From a virus, in the IMG/VR virus record IMGVR_UViG_3300042381_000362, positions 1 to 32,084 of that record: a stretch of DNA of 32,084 bases. One strand, given 5' to 3'. The notes below the pieces were generated by a model. It was not told where the DNA came from, made no database searches, and saw nothing but the letters and a program-made list of their open reading frames with translations. This document shows positions 1 to 4,753 of the stretch, in pieces. Positions within the stretch are counted from its first letter, which is position 1; the number at the start of each line of letters is the position of its first letter. Made by a program: the position numbers and the translations under genes.

Positions 1-86
1 TTATAGCCATATCATCCGCAAAATTTTTTGTGAATGTAAGCTATTTAATAACATTAAGAAAGAGAGAGTGTGTTGTTTGCCACATA

Positions 87-118
87 CAAACATACACATA
101 AACCCACTGATAATCAAT
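87..118 (-). promoter_or_regulatory. Candidate leftward Bacteroidota-type promoter
   Basis: Read on the minus strand, 94-87 is TATGTTTG, a full match to the Bacteroidota -7 consensus TAnnTTTG. It is preceded after exactly 20 bp by ATTG (118-115), three of four bases of the TTTG -33 box. It would drive transcription leftward out of the window, towards a gene that is not visible. Confidence 0.4.
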
Positions 119-140
119 GAGTTATGAAAAAAAACAACAA

Positions 141-181
141 ATGTTCCACGTGAAACAATATATATAATCAATTATAATAAC
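141..181 (+). repeat. Extended direct repeat around parS 1 (pairs with 295-336)
   Basis: The first 20 bases (141-160) are identical to 295-314. The similarity continues past parS as ATATAAT (162-168 and 315-321) and TTATAATA (172-179 and 326-333), with small spacing differences. The repeated unit is therefore about 40 bp, longer than parS alone, which suggests duplication of a whole binding-site module. Confidence 0.65.
142..157 (+). promoter_or_regulatory. parS: parS-like centromere site, copy 1
   Basis: The 16 bases TGTTCCACGTGAAACA match the broadly conserved chromosomal parS consensus TGTTNCACGTGAAACA at every position. ParB/Spo0J proteins bind this near-palindrome (core CACGTG). It lies in non-coding DNA, and a second identical copy occurs 154 bp away, which makes chance very unlikely. 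No parA or parB gene is in the window, so whether a phage or a host ParB binds here is unknown. Confidence 0.85.
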
Positions 182-294
182 TTTTCTTCTTATATAAATA
201 AGTTGAAACCTGATATACCTGCTACAATGAATAAAAGCCTATCACTATCTTTTATTTGTATATCTGTATTGGTGTTATTACAATTAATTACAAT

Positions 295-336
295 ATGTTC
301 CACGTGAAACAATAATATAATTTAGTTATAATAGAC
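295..336 (+). repeat. Extended direct repeat around parS 2 (pairs with 141-181)
   Basis: This is the partner of the repeat at 141-181. The 20 left-hand bases are identical and the AT-rich right half is degenerate. The repeats are in direct orientation with starts 154 bp apart. Confidence 0.65.
296..311 (+). promoter_or_regulatory. parS: parS-like centromere site, copy 2
   Basis: This second site is identical to the copy at 142-157, in the same orientation and again in non-coding DNA. Together the two could nucleate a ParB partition complex. Outside this region the only CACGTG cores noticed lie inside virion genes (near 13910 and 18326) and lack the flanking TGTT and AACA arms, so the pair is confined to this segment. 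Confidence 0.85.
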
Positions 337-420
337 AGTCCGTACAAACTATTAAGTTATCCGTTGTTCCATTTATGGTCTGGACGGTAACATCTATTAC
401 AACTAAATATATATATAAGA

Positions 421-466
421 TGAAAAATAATCTCAGCAGACAATGTAAACAAAGACTGCTGGGATT
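421..466 (-). terminator. Second leftward terminator-like hairpin
   Basis: 429-439 (AATCTCAGCAG) pairs with 456-466 (CTGCTGGGATT) in 11 pairs including one G-T, around a 16-nt loop. Read on the minus strand the stem is followed by ATTTTTCA, a short T run. It lies just beyond the first terminator of the minus-strand gene and could be a back-up terminator or the end of a small RNA. Confidence 0.45.
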
Positions 467-476
467 ATGGAGACTA

Positions 477-517
477 CGAAAAAGGCATTAAGCCCTAACC
501 CTGAGGTTAGAGCTTAA
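477..517 (-). terminator. Rho-independent terminator of the minus-strand gene
   Basis: 488-500 pairs with 505-517: TTAAGC/GCTTAA, one mismatch, then CTAACC/GGTTAG, around a 4-nt loop. On the minus strand it is followed by TGCCTTTTTC. The stem includes the TAA stop of the gene at 507-776, so translation would end inside the terminator. Confidence 0.65.
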
Positions 518-776
518 TAGCAGAACGTCTTTGTTTCTCAACAATCCACGGCTGGCCGTTGATTCTTGAGATTTCAAAGTCGTTTGACAATCCTAAGTCT
601 TCTGTAAGAAACTTAGGAGTGTTGCCATTGAAGTGCTTTGCACCTACAAGGGCTTTGCTGCCATCTGTGAAATTCACAATGGCAGCTTGAACAGGACTAC
701 CCTGTTCGTTGGTTGCTTGCTCTATAGAGCTTGCAACTTGTTTGGCATCTTTTGATGCCCAATTGAGTGTTAGCAT
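507..776 (-). CDS. Small conserved-looking protein of unknown function (89 aa)
   Basis: I do not recognise this protein. It has 89 residues, is soluble, has no signal peptide or membrane segment, and reads as alternating strands and short helices (AIVNFTDGSKALVG, then DFEISRINGQPWIVEKQ), which could be a small mixed alpha/beta or beta-barrel fold. It is the only convincing gene on the minus strand. By hand count it is 43% GC (116 of 270) against about one third around it, so it either came from elsewhere or is under expression-linked codon selection. It has its own terminator overlapping the stop, and an inverted repeat just upstream of its ATG. Its position between the parS region and the rightward late region suggests a separately controlled gene. 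A DNA-binding or regulatory role is a guess. Confidence 0.7.
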   Translation of the reverse strand: MLTLNWASKDAKQVASSIEQATNEQGSPVQAAIVNFTDGSKALVGAKHFNGNTPKFLTEDLGLSNDFEISRINGQPWIVEKQRRSAIKL

Positions 777-784
777 ACGCGAAA

Positions 785-806
785 TAGCAGGGGGTATATA
801 CTGCTA
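785..806. promoter_or_regulatory. Inverted repeat upstream of the minus-strand gene
   Basis: TAGCAG (785-790) and CTGCTA (801-806) form perfect 6-bp arms around 10 bases, starting 9 bp upstream of the ATG of the gene at 507-776. It could be a repressor operator or a hairpin in the 5' leader. No clear TAnnTTTG box was found for this gene. Confidence 0.4.
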
Positions 807-896
807 AAGTAAGTGAAGGGATGGTTTGATGGGGACTCAATCACACACTCAATTACAGATTAAATTTTTAATTAAAAAAATTTTTTGTATAACACC

Positions 897-932
897 ATTG
901 AACACATTATAAAATATTGTATATTATATTAT
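897..932 (+). promoter_or_regulatory. Candidate rightward promoter (weaker)
   Basis: TATATTAT occurs at 920-927 and again, overlapping, at 925-932. ATTG at 897-900 lies 19 bp before the first copy. The TATATTAT box recurs before the genes starting at 11429, 17744, 19823 and 28719. Here the nearest real gene begins 143 bp downstream, so this would be an upstream promoter of the 1075 transcription unit. Confidence 0.4.
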
Positions 933-1022
933 GGAACCAATATTATCTTCTATATGCTGTCCTGAATGTGAAGGCAGTGTTTGTTTATGTTAAAAAATAT
1001 ATTAATGTATTTTAAAAATAAA

Positions 1023-1054
1023 TTTGGAAAGTTTAAACTTTCTAGATATATTTG
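1023..1054 (+). promoter_or_regulatory. Strong Bacteroidota-type promoter for the packaging block
   Basis: TTTG (1023-1026), 20 bp, then TATATTTG (1047-1054) is a full match to the Bacteroidota primary-sigma consensus TTTG / TAnnTTTG. Transcription would start near 1061, about 14 nt before the ATG at 1075. The spacer contains a perfect palindrome. Confidence 0.75.
1027..1042. promoter_or_regulatory. Perfect 16-bp palindrome, candidate operator
   Basis: GAAAGTTTAAACTTTC is its own reverse complement and lies exactly between the -33 and -7 boxes of the promoter at 1023-1054. A dimeric repressor or activator bound there would control the promoter directly. A related half-site (GGAAGTTTAAA) follows the TTTG box at 17671. 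Confidence 0.55.
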
Positions 1055-1074
1055 TATTCTAAATAATTAATAGA

Positions 1075-1473
1075 ATGAAATCAAACAAACAAACAACAGA
1101 AACAATGGAAGCAGCACAAGAAGCTCCTAGTAAAGAAAAGGTAATGGAATGGATGCTAGATCAAATAGCATTTAAGAAAGTTCAATTAGAATTACAGGAG
1201 GTTGATACAAAGATTGCTGTTAGTAGATCAGAGTATATGAAGGCTATGTATACAATAGCACAGATATCTTCTCCACAGGATTCTCCTACATTAAAGCAAC
1301 ACACTCTTACAGAAGAAGATATATCTGCTAATCCTGAGTTAGTTGAGCAAGGATTTAAAGTGGGGGATGTTGTTGGTATTCCTCCTCATACAGAAGAAGA
1401 GGAAATTGAGTTTACACCAGAATCCAACACAAATTCTGCTCCATTACAGCCTACAAGAGGATTAAAAAAATAA
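1075..1473 (+). CDS. Unknown protein, first gene of the packaging block (132 aa)
   Basis: I do not recognise this protein. It is hydrophilic. Residues about 20-65 look like one or two long helices with possible coiled-coil character (LDQIAFKKVQLELQEVDTKI). The C-terminal half is acidic and Pro-rich (HTEEEEIEFTPE) and ends in a basic GLKK. There is no signal peptide or membrane segment. It is the first gene after the strong promoter at 1023-1054 and is followed 4 bp later by the winged-helix-like gene, so the two are surely co-transcribed. The ATG at 1075 is preceded by an A/T-rich leader with no Shine-Dalgarno sequence, as for most genes here. The helix-plus-acidic-tail build would fit an assembly or scaffold-like helper, but nothing proves it. 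Confidence 0.75.
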   Translation: MKSNKQTTETMEAAQEAPSKEKVMEWMLDQIAFKKVQLELQEVDTKIAVSRSEYMKAMYTIAQISSPQDSPTLKQHTLTEEDISANPELVEQGFKVGDVVGIPPHTEEEEIEFTPESNTNSAPLQPTRGLKK

Positions 1474-1477
1474 TAAT

Positions 1478-1846
1478 ATGGCAGAGGTAAATCAAGTTGT
1501 AAAAAAGACTAAGGTTGATAAATGGGATATTATTAAGTTCCAGCTCACTACATATTGTTTTTTTAATAAGCTATCTCTTTCTAATGCAGATCTTGATTGT
1601 ATTATATTGTTAGCAATGTCTGATGATTTAGATGAATTAAACACTATATGCATTAAGGTTTGTGATATGAAGATATTTAAAACTCCACAGAGTGTTAGAA
1701 ATTCATTAAACAAAATGGAGAAGAAAGGTATTTTAGTTAAGAGTGGGAAGGGTAAGAAGAAGCTTGTTATTAATCCTGATATTGGACTTATTAAAGAGGG
1801 TAATATATTATTGAATTATAATCTATTATGTATTGAGACCAATTAA
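1478..1846 (+). CDS. Winged-helix-like small protein (122 aa)
   Basis: The protein has a Lys-rich N-terminus, then helices. Residues about 72-100 (SVRNSLNKMEKKGILVKSG followed by a strand KKLVINP) look like the recognition helix and wing of a winged-helix domain. Residues 20-60 are helical, with several Cys that show no zinc-finger spacing. This suggests a DNA-binding protein, perhaps a late regulator or a small-terminase-like factor that marks DNA for packaging; the assignment rests on sequence pattern alone. The last 14 nt overlap the start of the IHF/HU-like gene in another frame, consistent with translational coupling. Confidence 0.7.
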   Translation: MAEVNQVVKKTKVDKWDIIKFQLTTYCFFNKLSLSNADLDCIILLAMSDDLDELNTICIKVCDMKIFKTPQSVRNSLNKMEKKGILVKSGKGKKKLVINPDIGLIKEGNILLNYNLLCIETN

Positions 1847-2252
1847 GTCTAAAGATCTTATTGTATCCACCGCACTTAAGAACAATCTTCCAGTGGAAGT
1901 GGTGACAGAAATAATTGCTGTTTATTGGAAAGATGTTAGAACTGCTTTGTCTACATTAGCATTTCCTAAAGTGCATGTAAGTAATTTAGGGGATTTTGTT
2001 GTAAAGTATTGGCTTATTGAAAAGCAGAAAGAAAACATCCACAGAATTATGAATGGATTAAAGCCAGGAATTAGAGGGGATGCATTACGTTTAAGTTTAG
2101 AAAGTAAGTTAATTCTTATAGATGAGATGGAAGAAAAAAGATTAGGTGAAGAACAAAGAAAAGATTTTATTAAATCACACAAAAAATTAATATCAAATGT
2201 TAAATCAAATATTTCAAAACAGAAAACAGATTTTAGAAGGAATAAAAAATAA
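1833..2252 (+). CDS. IHF/HU-like DNA-binding protein, TTG start (139 aa)
   Basis: The N-terminal 60 residues follow the IHF/HU pattern: two helices (SKDLIVSTALKNNLPVEVV, then a helix ending in ALSTL) and the strand-turn-strand NLGDFVVKYWL at about 51-61, equivalent to the conserved LxxFGxF region of HU. The usual beta-arm is replaced by a Lys/Arg-rich helical tail (residues 62-139). IHF/HU proteins bend DNA; phage versions can help compact or package the genome. The frame has no ATG: TTG at 1833 is the only standard start after the in-frame stop at 1812-1814. It overlaps the previous gene by 14 nt and the next by 56 nt. Confidence 0.75.
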   Translation: MRPIKSKDLIVSTALKNNLPVEVVTEIIAVYWKDVRTALSTLAFPKVHVSNLGDFVVKYWLIEKQKENIHRIMNGLKPGIRGDALRLSLESKLILIDEMEEKRLGEEQRKDFIKSHKKLISNVKSNISKQKTDFRRNKK

Positions 2253-2511
2253 CATTTTTAAGAAAGATCATGTTGAAGTTATTGCAAATGGTAGATTAAA
2301 CATTTGTAAATCTTGTGATAATTATACTATGGGAGATGCTGGTTGCCTAGTGGTAGGAACCAGCCCCTGCTGTAATAAATTAACAGGTGGTTGTGGATGT
2401 AGTTTGTCATTAAAAACAAGAGCATTAAGTTCAGGATGTCCTCTTTCTGTTCCTAAGTGGAAAGCTATTTTAACAGAAAAAGAAGAAGATATATTAAATA
2501 AACAATTATAA
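2197..2511 (+). CDS. Cys-rich, probably zinc-binding small protein (104 aa)
   Basis: Cys occur at 37, 40, 50, 58, 59, 66, 68 and 81, in the pattern RLNICKSC - C - CC - CGCSLSLKTR - CP - W. This is a layout I know from small proteins common in phages of Bacteroidota (CxxC, then CGCxLxxKTR, then CPxxxW), probably one or two zinc sites. The function of that family is unknown to me. An amphipathic N-terminal helix precedes the metal-binding part. Starting at ATG 2197 gives a 56-nt overlap with the IHF/HU-like gene. No later ATG precedes the first Cys pair, so this start, or a nearby non-ATG start, must be used. Confidence 0.75.
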   Translation: MLNQIFQNRKQILEGIKNNIFKKDHVEVIANGRLNICKSCDNYTMGDAGCLVVGTSPCCNKLTGGCGCSLSLKTRALSSGCPLSVPKWKAILTEKEEDILNKQL

Positions 2512-2513
2512 TT

Positions 2514-3353
2514 ATGGCATTACAATTTAAACCAGAGTTTCATAAATACACATCTATAGATGAAGAAGAAAATATAGAATGGACATCAGTAACAAGTTTT
2601 ATTTCTAAATTTAAAGCTCCATTTGATGCAGATAAAATTGCAGCAAAAGTAACAAAGTCCAAAAAGTCCAAATGGTATGGAATGGATGTTGAAGAGATAA
2701 AGAATATTTGGAAAAATGAATCTAAAAGAGCTACAGATTTAGGAACATGGTATCACAACCAAAGAGAGTCTGATATTTGTGGATTGAATTCAATAAGAAG
2801 AGAAGGGGTGGATGTTTCTATATATATTCCTAATGTAGATTTAGATGGTACTAAAACAGCACCAGATCAAAAGTTAGTAGAAGGTATTTATCCTGAGCAT
2901 ATGGTTTATTTAAAATCTGCTCAATTATGTGGTCAATCTGATTATGTAGAAGTGGTTAATAAGAAGGTTAATATTATAGATTATAAAACTAATAAAGAAA
3001 TAAAATTAGAATCTTTTACATCATGGGATGGTGTTAGTCAGAAAATGGCAGCCCCACTTCGACATTTAGATGATTGTAATTTTAATCATTATGCACTACA
3101 ATTGAGTGTTTATATGTATATTATTATTAAGCACAACCCATTATATAAACCTGGGACATTAACACTTCAGCATGTTATATTTGAAAAATCTGGTGAGGAT
3201 AAGTATGGTAATCCAGTGACAGCAATAGACAATGATGGTAATCCTATTGTAAAAGAAGTTGTACAATACACTGTACCTTATTTAAAAGATGAAGTAGTAA
3301 CACTTATTAAATATTTAAAAGATGAACAAAATAAATGTAAAAACAATCATTAA
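2514..3353 (+). CDS. PD-(D/E)XK nuclease family protein (279 aa)
   Basis: The protein carries the motifs of the RecB/Cas4/lambda-exonuclease-like PD-(D/E)XK superfamily: an N-terminal G-x(3)-H (GTWYHNQRE, about 77-85), then GQSDYVEV with the first catalytic Asp at 142, then NIIDYKT with Asp156 and Lys158 (D-x-K), and a downstream QLSVYMYI helix (195-202) matching motif QxxxY. All key residues are present, so it should be an active metal-dependent DNase. In phages such enzymes serve in recombination, host DNA breakdown or maturation. Lying two genes before the head-assembly helpers and upstream of the terminase, it may trim or resolve DNA for packaging. It overlaps the next gene by 32 nt. Confidence 0.85.
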   Translation: MALQFKPEFHKYTSIDEEENIEWTSVTSFISKFKAPFDADKIAAKVTKSKKSKWYGMDVEEIKNIWKNESKRATDLGTWYHNQRESDICGLNSIRREGVDVSIYIPNVDLDGTKTAPDQKLVEGIYPEHMVYLKSAQLCGQSDYVEVVNKKVNIIDYKTNKEIKLESFTSWDGVSQKMAAPLRHLDDCNFNHYALQLSVYMYIIIKHNPLYKPGTLTLQHVIFEKSGEDKYGNPVTAIDNDGNPIVKEVVQYTVPYLKDEVVTLIKYLKDEQNKCKNNH

Positions 3354-3564
3354 AAATGATTATCAATGGACTATTGAACAAGACCATCCTGGCATGTCTT
3401 TAAAAGATATGAAAGAAAAATATCTTAACACTTTTGTTACAGATGGTGTAGATGATTTACATGTAACCCAAATGAAATTCACTCCTACAGGAATTACAAA
3501 TGGACATTATGTAATAGATTTGATAGATGATGAACAACAAGCTTCTCAATTTTTAAAAATATGA
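3322..3564 (+). CDS. Unknown small protein (80 aa)
   Basis: I do not recognise this protein. It starts inside the end of the nuclease gene and ends in an ATGA overlap with the next gene, so translation of the three genes is probably coupled. It is soluble, with a predicted strand-rich start, a short helix at about 26-35 (LKDMKEKYL) and an acidic C-terminus. Its tight packing and good codon agreement with neighbours argue that it is real. Role unknown; the position suggests a late function. Confidence 0.65.
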   Translation: MNKINVKTIIKNDYQWTIEQDHPGMSLKDMKEKYLNTFVTDGVDDLHVTQMKFTPTGITNGHYVIDLIDDEQQASQFLKI

Positions 3565-3755
3565 CAATAAATAATAAATTTGATATAGGTGATCATGTAT
3601 ATGTAATCACTGATAAAGAACAAGATATGGGAATTATCACTGGTATACTCATTAATCCAAGAGACATTGTATACTTTGTATCAAGAGATAGTGATGTAAA
3701 TAGATTCTATGATTTTGAATTGAGTAAAGATGAAAATAAAATATTAAGATTATGA
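3561..3755 (+). CDS. Small SH3/KOW-like beta-barrel protein (64 aa)
   Basis: Residues 6-45 read as successive short strands with a GDHVYVI start, then GIITGIL and VYFVSRD, a pattern seen in small SH3- or KOW-like barrels that bind RNA or proteins. No catalytic residues are seen. It overlaps its neighbours by ATGA on both sides, so it sits in a translationally coupled string. The fold call is a pattern judgement and the function is unknown. Confidence 0.65.
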   Translation: MTINNKFDIGDHVYVITDKEQDMGIITGILINPRDIVYFVSRDSDVNRFYDFELSKDENKILRL

Positions 3756-4264
3756 TAAGGCTTTTTGATGTACTAAATGGGGAGATAATTCCTACAGAGC
3801 ATTGTTATACAATGTTATGTTATAAGAAAATAATGGATGCCTATCCTGATGAATATTTAAATATATATGCCTATCTATTTTACCTATCATGTCCCAATCC
3901 AGAATTTAATCCTTTTTTTGATGTTCCAGAAAATGACAAAGAAGAATTAATTAGAAGAGAGGTTGGAGGTGAATTTGATTCAGATGATGATCTTATACAA
4001 AATGCATTAGATGTAACTAAATCTTTATATGACACTCCTACAGTGAGAGCTTATATGGGTATTAAAGGAATGTTAGACAAACTTGCAAAGTATATGGAGA
4101 ACACTGCAATTACAGATGGAAGGGATGGTAATATTACAGCATTAATAAATGCAGCCAAAAATTTTGAATCTGTAAGACAATCATTTAAAGGTGTATTAAA
4201 AGATTTACAAGAAGAACAATTATCAACAGTTAGAGGGGGTCAGAATATGGCTTATGATCAATAA
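3752..4264 (+). CDS. Unknown helical protein (170 aa)
   Basis: The protein is mostly alpha-helical, acidic in the middle (EFDSDDDLIQ, about 75-84), with an aromatic-rich N-terminal half (YAYLFYLSCPNPEFNPFF). I do not recognise it. A helical protein of this size two genes upstream of the large terminase would fit a small terminase subunit or a head-completion helper, but no DNA-binding motif is obvious. It starts in an ATGA overlap. Its stop at 4264 is 25 bp before the preferred start of the GroES-like gene. Confidence 0.7.
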   Translation: MIRLFDVLNGEIIPTEHCYTMLCYKKIMDAYPDEYLNIYAYLFYLSCPNPEFNPFFDVPENDKEELIRREVGGEFDSDDDLIQNALDVTKSLYDTPTVRAYMGIKGMLDKLAKYMENTAITDGRDGNITALINAAKNFESVRQSFKGVLKDLQEEQLSTVRGGQNMAYDQ

Positions 4265-4289
4265 TAAATTAAAAACAAAAAAAACAAAC

Positions 4290-4571
4290 ATGAAAAAATT
4301 AATTGGAACAAGAGTTTTGATTACAAAACCAGTAAAACCAGAATCAACAATTGTAATCTCTCCTGAAATGGAAGATGCATTGGAAAGAGAAATGATGAAA
4401 AAATGGACACATTTAGAAGTGTATGCTATTGGCTCAGAAGTAACTTCTGTTAGTGTAGGAGATAGTGTATATGTACCTTCTTATTCTTTACAATCAGCAG
4501 ATTTAATTGAATTAGATGATTTGTCAACAAAAATGATGATTTCTGAAAGAGACATTGCAATAATATGGTAG
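4290..4571 (+). CDS. GroES-like co-chaperonin (93 aa)
   Basis: The sequence follows the GroES/Cpn10 fold: GTRVLITKPVKPES at 6-19 (as in the conserved N-terminal strand of GroES), a mobile-loop region rich in Met/Glu, then EVYAIGSEV, the GDSVYVP strand and C-terminal SERDIAII. Length is close to GroES (about 97 aa) and T4 gp31 (111 aa). Such phage proteins cap host GroEL and help fold the capsid protein. An earlier in-frame ATG at 4254 would overlap the previous gene and add a Lys/Asn-rich tail; ATG 4290, after an A-rich leader, begins where the fold begins and is preferred. It lies before terminase, portal and capsid genes, as expected for a capsid-folding helper. Confidence 0.8.
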   Translation: MKKLIGTRVLITKPVKPESTIVISPEMEDALEREMMKKWTHLEVYAIGSEVTSVSVGDSVYVPSYSLQSADLIELDDLSTKMMISERDIAIIW

Positions 4572-4753
4572 TAAAAGATGAATATTTACAACACTGGATG
4601 TTTCACTTCAACCCTTACACTAGAGTATGGAGTGGATTTCATAGAGACAACTATGTCAAATATCTTAACGGAGTGGGAGGATCCAACATTTACTCAGCTC
4701 CCAGTATGGACAAACTCCTTAGATACATAAAATCAAAACATGCAACAACATAA
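4565..4753 (+). CDS. Small unknown aromatic-rich protein (62 aa)
   Basis: This compact protein has the pattern HWMFHFNPYTRVWSGFHRD (10-28) followed by a short helix and LLRYIKSKH at the end. I recall similar W-x-FH-NPY-x(3)-W patterns in small phage proteins without a known role. It overlaps the GroES-like gene by 7 nt and the terminase gene by 14 nt, so it is probably translated with them. No membrane segment or metal site. Function unknown; the conserved aromatic core argues for a folded domain rather than a chance frame. Confidence 0.7.
   Translation: MVVKDEYLQHWMFHFNPYTRVWSGFHRDNYVKYLNGVGGSNIYSAPSMDKLLRYIKSKHATT

Larger units (their letters stand above)
1..487. other. Non-coding AT-rich parS-bearing control region
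   Basis: No protein-like reading frame is visible on either strand. The region holds two parS consensus sites inside longer direct repeats, a candidate leftward promoter near the left edge, and terminator-like hairpins for the minus-strand gene on its right. The combination resembles a centromere or origin-type control region between two transcription blocks. No replication initiator gene, att site or iteron array was identified. The origin idea is an inference; the parS sites are directly visible. Confidence 0.6.

Noticed and set aside
1-165. An open minus-strand reading frame at the left edge
   Set aside because: The translated sequence is Leu/Met/Phe/Cys-rich without protein-like pattern, and it runs through parS site 1.
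931-993. A 20-codon frame encoding a Cys-rich peptide (MEPILSSICCPECEGSVCLC)
   Set aside because: Its ATG overlaps the TATATTAT box, so a transcript from that promoter would start after the ATG. It is too short to judge, although the CxxC and CxC pattern is notable.
4254-4289. The upstream ATG for the GroES-like gene
   Set aside because: It adds a Lys/Asn-rich stretch outside the GroES fold and overlaps the preceding gene. The ATG at 4290 has the usual A-rich leader and begins at the fold.
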